A DNA stretch of 64,000 bases from Aselliscus stoliczkanus. Lineage: Eukaryota; Chordata; Mammalia; Chiroptera; Hipposideridae. How positions within the stretch are numbered: position 1 is the stretch's first letter; the number at the start of each line of letters is the position of its first letter. Shown here one piece after another: positions 54,798 to 64,000 of this stretch. The stretch covers positions 98,211,001 through 98,275,000 of the forward strand of contig CM066729.1 in assembly GCA_033961575.1 (NCBI GenBank). The letters are read 5' to 3'. Below the pieces are notes generated by a model. That model was given only the letters and a program-made list of their open reading frames with translations, was not told the DNA's origin and did not search any database. The position numbers and the translations under genes were made by a program.

Positions 54798-55974
54798 TGT
54801 TTTATGAGTTCTTTACATGCTGGATATCAGTCCCTTATCAAAGGTGTTGTTTGCAAATATCTTCTCCCATTCAGTTGGTTGCCTCTTTGTTTTATTGATA
54901 GTTTCTTTTGCTGTGCAGAGTCTTAGTTTGATACAGTGCCATCATTTATTTTAGCTTTTACTTTCCTTACCTTTGAGGTCAAATTTATAAAATCCTCTTT
55001 GAACCCAAGGTCCATAAGTTTAGTACCTATACTTTCTTCTGTGGAGTTTATTGTTTCAGGTCTAATGTTTAGCTCTTTGATCCATTTTGAGTTAATTTTG
55101 GTATATGGTGACAAAAAGCAGTCTAATTTCATTCTTTTGCACGTGGCTTTCCAGTTTTTTCGGAACCATTTATTTGAAAGGTTTTCTTTTCTTCATTGTA
55201 TATTTTCGGCTTCTCTCTTGAAATATTTCTGTCCAAATGGGTTTATTTCTGAGTTCTCAATTCTATTCTATTGGTCAGTATGTCTGTTTCTCTGCCAATA
55301 CCATACTGTTTTGATTATTGTCACTATAGTATCTATTGAAGGTATCAATAAATACCTTCAGCCTAGTTATTTTTTCTTAGGATTGCTTTGGCTATTTGGA
55401 GTCTTTTGTGACTATATACACATCGCATGATTTTTTTTGTTGTATTTCTTGAAAAAAATGCTATTGGAATTTTGATGGGGACTGCGTTAAATCTGTATAT
55501 TGCTTTGGTAGTATGACCATTTCAACTATGTTGATGCTTTCAACTCATGAACACAGAATGCCTTTCCATTTATTTGTGTCTTCTTCAATTTTTTTTTAAT
55601 AATGTCATAGTTTTCAGTGTATAGGACTTTCAAATTCTTTGTTAAGTTTGTTTCTAAGTATTTTATTCTTTTCGTTGCAATTGCAAAAGGAATTGTTTTT
55701 TTTCCATTTCTTTTTCTGAAATTTCATTGTTAGTATTTAGGAATGCAATGGATTTTTGTGCATTGATTTTTGTATCCTGCTACTTTACTGTATTTGTTTA
55801 TTGTTTTTAATAGTTTTTTTGTGTTGTTGTTGTTGGAGTCTTTAGTGTTTTCTATATAAAGAATCATGACATCTGCAAAAAGTGATAATTAGACTTATTA
55901 TTTTCCAATTTAGAAGCCTTTTATTTCAGTCTCTTGCCTGATTGCTCTGGCTAAGATTTTCAATAGTATTTTTT

Positions 55975-56416
55975 TTTTTTTTTTAAGATTTCATTGGGGA
56001 ATTGGGGGAGGGGAACAGCATTGGGGAATCAGGGAAGGGGAACAGATAAGTTGCTGTGTTCTTGTTCTTCAGTCTAGTTGTGGAGGATGTTGCTTTACTG
56101 ACCCATGTTGGTATCATCATTGCACTCTTTCTGGATGAGGCAGATCGGTTGACGGCCTCTGGATGTCGCTCACCGCGGCTTTTGGCAGCTCACGCTGGCT
56201 GCCAGCCGCTCACGCTAGCTGCCGGCCACTCACTGTAGCCTATGGCAGCCCACTGCAGCAGGGGCTGCAGCCCACACCGTCTCCGGGACTCGCCAGCTCC
56301 AGGTGGAGCTGTTGTTAGCTGTAGAGGGCAGTGTCACTGGCCCCCATATTTGGGATCTGCACCGGGGCTGCTGGCGTCCGAAACCAGCTCTTAATCAATG
56401 TGCCACTCGGCCAGCC
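55975..56416 (-). mobile_element. tRNA-derived SINE, long form (type B), at an L1 deletion
   Basis: Reversed tail 'TTAAGATTTCATTGGGGAAT', G-rich repeats, body 'GTCTAGTTGTGGAGGATGTT', head 'GAGCTGTTGTTAGCTGTAGA' to 'CACTCGGCCAGCCC'. No target duplication is visible. L1 sequence on its two sides is not contiguous: the reverse transcriptase region is missing. Confidence 0.92.
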
Positions 56417-57387
56417 CTGTTTTCCAGATCTTTAAGATGTAATGGTAGGTTGTTTATTTGGGGTGCTTTCCATTTCTTGAGATAAGCCTGTAATGATATC
56501 AATTTCCCTCTTATTATTGCTTTTGTAGCATCCCAGTAATTTTCATTTGATGTATTTTTATTCTCATTTGTTTCTATGTATCTTTTGATCTCTCCTTTTA
56601 TTTCTTCTTTGACCCATTTTTTAATTGCATGTTGTCTAATCACATGTTTGTGGTTTTTCCCAACTGCATTTTTTTTTGCAGTTGTCTCCAATTTCAAAGT
56701 ATTGTGGTCAGAGAATATTCTTGGTATGATTTCAATTTTCTTAAATTTGCTGAGACTAGTTTTTTGTCCCAACATATGATCTACCCTTGAGAATGTTCCA
56801 TGTACACTAGAAAATCATGTATATAGTCTGGTGTTCTACGATGAAGTGCTCTAAATGTCAGTTATGTCCATTTGCTCTAGTATGTCATATATGGCTGATA
56901 TTTCCTTACTGATTTTCTGTTTTGATGACCTATATCTACCTGTCAATGGCGTATTTTGGTCCCCTACTATACTTGAGTTTTTGTCAGTTTCCACCTGTAG
57001 CTCTGTTAGTAGTTTTATATATTTTGGGGCTCCCTGATTGGGAGCATATATATTGACAAGTGTTATGTCTTCTTGTGGTATTGCCCCCTTTATCATTATA
57101 AAATGTCCATCCTTGTCTCTTGTTACCTTTTTTTACGCTGAAATATGTTTTGTCAGACATAAGTATGACTACACCAGCTTTTCTCTGGATGCCATTTGCT
57201 TGGAGTATAGCTTTGCACCCTTTCACTTTGAGTCTATATTTGACCTTGTAGCTGAGATGTGTCTCTTGAAGGCAGCTTCTGGTTGGATTTTGTTGTTTGA
57301 TCCAGTCTGCTACTCTGTACCTTTTTATTGGTGGGTTAAGTCCATTTACATTAGGGTGTTTATTGATATATGAAGATTTCCTATAGC

Positions 57388-57496
57388 ATTTTTTTTTTTT
57401 TTGAGGGCAGTGTCACTGGCCCTCAAATGTGGGACCTGAACCGGGGCCGCTGGCTTCCCAAGCCAGCGCTCAACCACCGCGCCACTCGGCCAGCCC
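57388..57496 (-). mobile_element. tRNA-derived SINE, short form (type A)
   Basis: The reversed copy has 'GAGGGCAGTGTCACTGGCCC', 'AACCGGGGCCGCTGGCTTCC' and 'CACTCGGCCAGCCC'. A perfect 9-bp duplication, TCCTATAGC, occurs at 57379-57387 and 57497-57505. It is inside the L1 ORF2 5' region. Confidence 0.94.
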
Positions 57497-58029
57497 TCCT
57501 ATAGCCATTTAATGTTTTGTTTTCTGGTAACTCAATGTCTCCATTATTTCTTTGACTTTGTGTTTCTGTCTGTTATTTTAGTTTGGTGCTATTCTATGAA
57601 TTTTTCTGCTGTTTTCTCTTTCTCATGTCACGTGTCTCAGTTCTGAATTTTTATTTTTGAGTGATTTATGTAAAAGAACATTTCATATATGCAGTAGTCC
57701 TTTTTCTTCAGCATGTATCTTATGTCCATTCCCCTTTGCAAATTCAGGCCTTTGCTCCCTCCCCTTTTATGTTTTTTTTTTTGTCACAAATTACCCCTTT
57801 TTGTGCATAAATTTGTCACAAATTTATGCTCTGAGTTAATATCTGAGTTGCAGTAGCTAATTGCCTTTCTTTTTCTCTTTTTATTTTTTATATTTTTATC
57901 TTTTTTATTCTTTATGTTATATTTAAGTGTATAGTGCCTTATTCTGTGTATGGGTTGCCATTTCCTGTTCTCTCTGTTTGTTAGCAATATTGCCCATAGT
58001 TTTGTCTCCTTTTGTCTGTTTGTTTCAGG

Positions 58030-58990
58030 TTGTTCCTTTAGTATTTCCTGTAGTAATGCAGGCCTTGTGGTGGGAAATTCCCTCAGCTTCTATATATCTG
58101 AAAATGTCTTTATTTTTCCTTCATATCTGAAGGATGACTTTGCAGTATATATTATTCTTGGTGATAATTTCTCTCTTTCAATAGTTTGAATATTTGATTC
58201 CATTACCTCCTGGCTTATAAAGTTTCTGCTGAAATACCAGATGATAACTTGATGGGCTTTTCTTTGTAGGTTACTGTCTTCTTTTCCTTAGCTACCTTGA
58301 GAATTCTTTCTTTGCCATTAATTTTTGACTGCTTCAATATAATGTGCATTGGAGAAGGCCTGTTAGGAGTAATTAGGTGTTCTGTTTGCTACTTGAGTTT
58401 GAAGACCCAGTTCTTTCCATATATTTGGAAAGTTCTCATTGACTCTTTGTTTAAATAGACTCTCTGTGTCCTTCTCCCTGTCTTCTCCTTCCAGTATTCT
58501 CATAATGCTCTTTCTGATGGAGTCAAATAGTTCTTGTAGAGGTTTTTCATTTCAACTTTCGAGTCTGTCTCTTCTTCCATCTGCATCATTTCCAGATCTC
58601 TATCTTTGATGTCACTAATTCTTTTATCTATCTGGCCAGCTCAACTTCCTAAGTGGCTGTTTCATTCTTAATCTCTTTTATTGAGTTCTTCATCTTCAGA
58701 ATTTCTATTTGGTTCATTTTTTAAAATTTTAATTTCTTCGGTAAAATATTCATTTTGGTTGTTTTTATTTCTGAGTTCATTAAATTGCCTCTCTGAATTT
58801 TTTTGTTTTGTTTTGTTTTGTTTTGCCTCTCATTGAGTTTTTTAGAACCAAAATCTTGAATTCTCTATGATTTAAGTCACATATTTCTATGTCTTTGTTT
58901 ATTTTCTGGAGATTTTTCATTTTCTTTCTCAGCTGCCTTGTTACCTTGATAATTCATAGAAATTAATAGATTATTTCTCTTCCTGGGCAT
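58030..58990 (-). pseudogene. L1 ORF1, antisense
   Basis: Minus-strand translation from the ATG at 58990 begins MPRKRNNLLISMNYQGNKAA, parallel to MPKKRNNNSLIAMNNQSNKA of the sense L1 at 24221. The coiled-coil and C-terminal parts follow towards 58030, with frame breaks. The agreement of the two starts supports the call and groups both L1s in one subfamily. Confidence 0.85.
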
Positions 58991-60004
58991 CTGCAGGAAT
59001 GAATTCTGCAGCAGGTTGTTATGAAGAGGTCTTTCTTTTGCTTCTAGTAGGTAGCTCTGGAACATTTTATTTTCTCTTGAGATGTTCTGGTTTCTCACAT
59101 GGCTGGGGAATTTTCTGGGGAAGTGGGCTTCTCCTCTGTAAACAGGTCACCTCAGTCTCAGGACACCAACCTGTGGGAGAATGTAGTGGATGATGTGATT
59201 CTGAGCCCCTGAAATCCTACTGCTGCCCCTGCAGACATATGCTAAGCTCTGTGCTTGAGCAGACCTGGGTGACCCTGCTGTGATCAGCCACAAAAGGTGG
59301 TTATGGGGTGGGCTGAGAGAGGCAGCTGGTGTGTTTGTGGCTTTGTTCTCTTCCAAGTAATGGTGACTGCCAGACCACAGCTACCTCACCCCTATAGTTC
59401 CTCTCTTATCAATGGAATTAGCAGACACTGTGTGTCTGTTACTCAGGAACTGTCCCTCTATTTCTTAGGGCTGTAGATGTTCTGTATTTTTAATCTGACA
59501 CTGCTACCATTTCTGGGGCCTGCTGCTAACACTAAGAGGGTGTGGGGAAGGCAAGTTCTGGGAGGGTTGGGGCAGGAGGCTAGGCTCCTTGACGTTGTTT
59601 CTGCCTGGCAGTGAGGGTTGTTAGACCGCAGTTGTTGCACTTTTGTGTTTGGTTCTTGCCCCGAGGTCCCTGCCCTGATCATTGGGTTCAGCCATATTGT
59701 ATGCTGACCCCTCATGCAGAATTGCTGGATGCACACAGAGAGTGCACCTGAAGTCTCAATTCTTCCCTCTATTGGGACTGCAGGGAGCTCTGGACTCTGT
59801 CCTGTGGCCCTTGTCCCTGCACTTCTCCCTTCCCTCCTCTCCAGTTTGCCCTGACTTGTCAAATGTTTCAATGTGCAAATCTCTGGGACATGTTTGTGTG
59901 TTGCATAGGGAGTCCTTTGTTGAATTGTAGCTGTTTAATTCATTGTAAGTTGAAGGGAAGATATCAAGGAGCACCTCTAACGCTGCCATGTTCCTGATGT
60001 CACT

Positions 60005-60110
60005 CTATACTATACATTTTATTGTTATTTTAGAGGACACTCTGTGTACTTATATATATAAAAAAAGGTTGTTGTCAAATAGTATGTTGCGTTACACCGG
60101 TAGCAGCCTC
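60005..60110 (+). mobile_element. Tigger-like relic, right part
   Basis: It continues the relic cut at 53275: 'CTATACTATACATTTTATTG', then 'TTTTAGAGGACACTCTGTGT' and 'ACTTATATATATAAAAAAAG'. The first ten bases are the target duplication of the L1. Confidence 0.65.
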
Positions 60111-60693
60111 ATACATATCGTGTTTACTTGGGCCTCTTGATTATGTCATTTTATCTTGTGCTTGATTTAATTTCATATTGTTTTGTACAGTTTCCTCAGC
60201 TCAAGTAATCCACCTGGATCTATCTGCTTTTTCCCTCTCTTCACTGTAGCCTGGAATCTCTCTTGGTAGTAAACTAGCACAATCATAGGGTGAAATTTAA
60301 TAGTTTCCCGTTCCTCAGGGATCAGTGTTCTTCATTAACTGGTTTGTTCTTCATTGTCCTGGGAACTATTGATTCAAGTATTTTTACTCTTTTTTTCCCC
60401 ATTCTTTTTTTAGGCAGGAGGCTATATCCAGTTCCCCTTTTCCAACATGTCCAAATCTGGAATTCATAAAATTTTCTTTTAAAATTTAAAGTGAGACGAC
60501 ACCAATCTCCTCTAAAAACCCCCTTTTGTTCTTAATGTAAAATTTTAAAGTTCTCACTAATGCCACAAAAAAAGGAGTCAAAGTATAATTTGACTCCTGA
60601 CTGCTTTCTGGCCTTAGTTCCATTCTTCCAGGAAATTTGTATATGTAGTTGAGGTAAAAATCCTCTTACTTCTCTTTCTCTTTATAACCAGAA

Positions 60694-60724
<31 letters not shown>

Positions 60725-61739
60725 TCTTTAGTTTGCCTATTTTTACTTATGAGTATATCCTATAGAAATTTATGTCTGAGCACATAAAAGCTACCTTTAT
60801 TTAAATCGCTGTATTTTATTTCATGAAAGAAAATATAATTTGCTAACTTATAATAAGTTATAATGTATCTTTTTAATCCATACGAAACCTTTATAACCTT
60901 TTCCTGACCTATAAATATATTTAATTTGAAACTTACAGCTGTACAATTAGGGACTTCACATAAGTTCTAGTCTTTTGGCCTAAACATCCTAATGAGACTA
61001 AGGTGGAAAATATTTTTTCATTTCCAATTTCAAAGTCTTTGTAAAGATAAAAGGCTGACTTTCTGATTTAAATTTCTATACCAACAATTACTCCCTTTTA
61101 GAAAGAGTACAATTAAAGAGGTTGTGTCTTTTGTAAATTCCTTTATGAGAGCTATGGCTGCCAATATTTGTCCTAGCACCTCTGTTGCCATATGTACTAA
61201 ATATGGCTACACAGGGGTTTAGGGAAAGCAGGATGAGGCTGATTTGTGAATAGTTGAAACATGCCTTCATATAAAGATGACTGACAGGCTTTAAATATAT
61301 ATGTATATATTTTATTTTATATATAAAAATACATATTATATGTATATATCATATATATTATTTAAAGTGACAATTTCAATTTTTCAGGTTTTCAGTGACT
61401 TTCTAAAAATTCTGAAACTAGTATTTTAGCAAATAAAATTACATATATTTTAAAATTTAATTTCTTTTGTTTTTAGATTTGGAACATATATTTTCTCTTG
61501 AGTTATTATTATTGGGGAAAAATATGGTTCATTTGCTTACCTTTGTTTCCTGAGGGGGTGTTTGAGCTCAAAGTAAATCTAAAAAATTATTTGTTAGAAG
61601 AAAAGATAAATAAATTAATCTCAGATTTTAATAAACAATATTTACTAACAAAATTAGCAATATGTGTTAAATGACTGGTCATCAATAAGCCATCATAATT
61701 TTAGATTTTTTTGTATAATGATACCTATATTAACACAAT
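60111..61739. other. Anonymous, very AT-rich sequence
   Basis: It contains (AT)n at 60694-60724 and an AT-rich alternating block at about 61296-61365. No gene or named repeat is seen. Confidence 0.45.
60694..60724. repeat. (AT)n microsatellite
   Basis: About 15 AT units, nearly uninterrupted. Confidence 0.95.
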
Positions 61740-61893
61740 TAAGTCATTCATTGGAATATAAGCCTTGCCATAAAGATGTAGCTCTATGAGGACAGGGATA
61801 TTTTGTTTTGTTCACCACGATATCTGTTGCACTCATAATAGTGAATGACATATAGTAGGAGCTCAATAAATATTTGATGAGTTAATAATTTTG
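61740..61893 (+). mobile_element. LINE-2 3' tail, sense
   Basis: 'ATATAAGCCTTGCCATAAAG', 'CTCTATGAGGACAGGGATAT', 'TTTTGTTCACCACGATATCT' and 'GTAGGAGCTCAATAAATATT' are the closing phrases of L2. Confidence 0.75.
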
Positions 61894-63783
61894 AACATAT
61901 ATTGTTTAGAGAAAAATATAAAATGTTTTATTTAACTGCATCAGTTAAAAAGCTCAGTCAGCATATGTAATTAGGATTACTTGTTGGTATATACACAATA
62001 AAATAATTTCAATACAAGAGAGTTAAACATAAATTGTGTATTGTTCCTGAAAAATATTTAATTCTTCCTTCTTTTATTTAAATGGCTATTCATTCTAGAA
62101 GCAGGTAAAGTTAACTTCAAATATTACAAATCACTAATATATCCTGGAAATACTAATATTATTGTCTTCTAATTTTCCCCCCCCTAAATCCAATAAGCTT
62201 TTCAGTAGGTTGAATTTACCCAAGCGCTAGGAATGGGTTATTATTGACTCCAGCCAATAAGCAAGGACAGGTCCTGGTCAAAATGACTCCTCCCTGCCCC
62301 TATGAAATAGCCTATAAATCAATCAGGGCAGTGAGAAGCCAGAACTTATAGAGAGTCCTGAGAAACAGAAAAATTTTGACTTTTTAGAAAGAAGTTACTA
62401 GCACAGAATTTTTTGTTTCCTAGGATAGGGCTGTGTGATATGAGGAAAGCATATGATGTATGGCATTATTATAGTTATTTTGACTCCAATCAGGGAAAGT
62501 GCCCAGAATTTTTTGGGGAGGGACATCTTATGGAGCCTATTGATAAGGCAAAATCATGAAAAGCAATACTGAGTCAGAATTTGGTCTATAGCAACATTGT
62601 TGTGCTGAGGCCATGATACAAGGCTTGTGCTGCTGTAATTGTGGTTCAAAATAAGTCTCAGTAAAAACAAGCAAACAAGCAAAAAACTCTTTGAAACTAT
62701 TTGTTATTGATTACATTTCTTCCTAGAGCAGAAACATATTTTATTGGTCTATACCACACCTGTGGCTGTGCAAACTTCAAAATAGGCAGTTATCTCTTAA
62801 AACTATTGATAGACATTTGGTGAAACATCCTTACTTTAATGTTCTCTAAAAATGTTCTAGCACTGTGCTCCCTAAAGTAAGTGTTGGTGAGTTTTTCTTG
62901 GCTGTTATTTCAGTGTAAAGATTTCAGATAAATTAGGAGGATTAAAGTCAGTTATTTGAGTAGCAGAGGGAGGTAAAATCCCATTCAACAGGGTGCCACT
63001 TAAATCAGGATTGCTCATCACAGCCCTGTGTGCAAGTGGTCCTATCCCTGCTTTTAGAATGAGGGGCACAGAGCTCAGAAGAGTGAAGGGGTTGTACAAA
63101 GTTTAAAGTTAGTAACTGGAAAGCCAGTATTTGAATAGAGAATCCATATCACCTTTTACCTTTATAAAATTCTCATGCCTTCTCTTAAACAGAATGACTA
63201 CATGACTGTCTTACCTCACTCTTTGTCAGGAGTGGTTAAGAGCATATGGACAATCCTAATGCAAACTCAGCTGCCACTGACGTAGGTAAAATACAATGTC
63301 CAGATGTTACCCTCTGCAGTCGCCACGTCATTCTAATTGACTCCCTTGGGGATTCTTAGTGTGTGCCACTGAGGGCCTGCTTCAGTTTTGGAGTTGTGAG
63401 TGAGTAACTGATGACAGAGGGTGACTCAGTTTGTTTGTGTATGTGCAAGTGTTGAGAGTATGAGGTTATACAAAGGGCAATTGTCATTCCTCCTAAAGCC
63501 CAGTGGAAATTATACCTTGGTTATCAGCTGTTACCTTTAGCACAATTAAAGTCACATTTAGAAATACAAAAGCACCTAAAACTTATTAACTAATAAGTAA
63601 TCATTCTTTTAAAAACAAAATAAAGAAGGCTAATATAAATATATATATACACATATTTGTACACACTTTCAAAAACATATATGTGTATATATTTGAAAAT
63701 ACACAAAATAGTTTTAAGTATCCAAAAGTATATTATCTAAGAACAGTGACATCTTTTCTGGAGGCTCACAAAATATTTAAAAC
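61894..63783. other. Anonymous sequence with a promoter-like patch
   Basis: No clear repeat except a possible degraded MIR at about 63055-63185 ('AGCTCAGAAGAGTGAAGGGG'). A CCAAT and TATAAA pair lies at 62254 and 62313. A short AT-rich tract is at 63637-63700. Confidence 0.4.
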
Positions 63784-63793
63784 TTTTAGTGCA

Positions 63794-63953
63794 GGGCTGG
63801 CCGAGTAGCTCAGTGGGTTAAGAGCTTGCTCAAGAGTGCGAGCTGAGCTCTGAGCAACAGCAGGTTGATACCCAGCCTGAGCTGAGCTGCTGTTGAGCTG
63901 CCAACAGGTGGTGGGATGGCTCAGCTAAAACAAAACAAAACAAAACAAAAAAT
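63794..63953 (+). mobile_element. tRNA-derived SINE, type C, with (AAAAC)n tail
   Basis: The head GGGCTGGCCGAGTAGCTCAG is followed by 'GAGCTCTGAGCAACAGCAGG', a box B like 'GGTTGATACC', 'GAGCTGCCAACAGGTGGTGG' and 'GATGGCTCAGCT'. An AAAAC repeat tail follows. A 10-bp duplication, TTTTAGTGCA, flanks it (63784-63793 and 63954-63963). It ends at the same point as the copy in the mariner. Confidence 0.93.
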
Positions 63954-64000
63954 TTTTAGTGCAGTGCCAAGTGAATGGTTTTGCTTTTGGTGAGTCTAAT

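Larger units (their letters stand above)
53900..57560 (-). pseudogene. L1 ORF2 remnants, antisense
   Basis: On the minus strand the endonuclease part shows 'IKGAIPQEDITLVNIYAPNQ' and 'SSIVGDQNTPLTG' (normally GDFN) at 56851-57096. 56395-56775 reads '[20 protein letters not shown]'. After the SINE at 55975-56416, reverse transcriptase is absent. C-terminal parts such as 'PYTKINSKWIKELNIRPETI' appear at 54923-55132. The LTR at 54210-54797 lies in the C-terminal region. Many stops and shifts remain. Confidence 0.85.
53276..60004 (-). mobile_element. Near full-length LINE-1, antisense, with three nested elements
   Basis: The 3' end (T run at 53276) to the 5' end ('CGCTGCCATGTTCCTGATGT' in reverse, about 60000) spans 6.7 kb. 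Target duplication CTATACTATA lies at 53266-53275 and 60005-60014 in the Tigger relic. Inserted are an LTR (54210-54797), a long SINE (55975-56416) at the site of a missing reverse transcriptase stretch of about 1 kb, and a short SINE (57388-57496). A tandem triplicate 'GTTTTCTATAGTGGCT' lies at about 53877-53925. No intact frame remains. It is related to the sense L1 at 23170-28164. Confidence 0.9.

Noticed and set aside
54936..55430. 164-codon plus-strand open frame, the longest on the plus strand
   Set aside because: It is the antisense of L1 ORF2 C-terminal coding sequence. The real coding sense is on the minus strand.

Overview
This window reads as vertebrate nuclear DNA, specifically a gene-poor, AT-rich stretch of a placental mammal genome. 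I found no host protein-coding exon I could defend. Almost everything recognisable is interspersed repeat: ancient mammal-wide families (MIR, L2, MaLR-type LTRs, MER5A and other hAT relics, a Tigger-like element), several generations of LINE-1, one mariner transposon, an 80-bp mariner-type miniature element, and about sixteen copies of tRNA-derived SINEs. The SINE families (heads with 'GGGCTGGCCGAGTGGC', tails with 'CCCCAATAAAATCTT') resemble elements I associate with rhinolophoid bats (horseshoe, leaf-nosed, false-vampire bats). That host assignment is an inference from memory of the repeats and was not tested.

Layout. 1-11 kb: mostly anonymous sequence, with MaLR LTRs (including one LTR split by two antisense LTRs at 4.6-5.9 kb), an 80-bp mariner-type hairpin MITE (1651-1730), a hAT relic and a SINE. 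12-13.7 kb: an old L2 broken by two SINEs and an LTR that itself holds an L1 fragment. 15.5-16.9 kb: a complete-ended mariner with a dead transposase, TA target duplication and a SINE in its 3' part. 19-22 kb: MIR and two L1 pieces, each carrying a SINE. 23.2-28.2 kb: an L1 from 5'UTR to reverse transcriptase, ending in an inverted L1 segment. 30-38 kb: a SINE-rich zone with a head-to-head chimeric SINE and a 41-bp tRNA-Thr-like half-gene. 39.4-42.6 kb: an L1 with both ends and target duplications but most of ORF2 missing. 43-49 kb: the least repetitive, anonymous part. 49.3-52.4 kb: antisense L1 5'UTR/ORF1 with a hAT and a SINE nested inside. 53-60.1 kb: a Tigger relic split by a near full-length antisense L1, itself holding an LTR and two SINEs. 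60-64 kb: anonymous AT-rich sequence with an L2 tail and a final SINE.

How it fits together: insertion order can be read from nesting and target-site duplications. L2, MIR, MaLR, hAT and Tigger are oldest, L1 and mariner follow, and the tRNA SINEs are youngest. L1 supplies the machinery that plausibly mobilised the SINEs, since they have A-rich tails and 9-18 bp duplications. The SINEs are modular: a short head-only form, a dimeric or trimeric tRNA-like form, and a long form with an extra body and a tail carrying AATAAA plus TCTT. I saw no convincing new multi-gene system. The best leads are the mariner MITE hairpin, the modular SINE family, the chimeric SINE and the tRNA half-gene.
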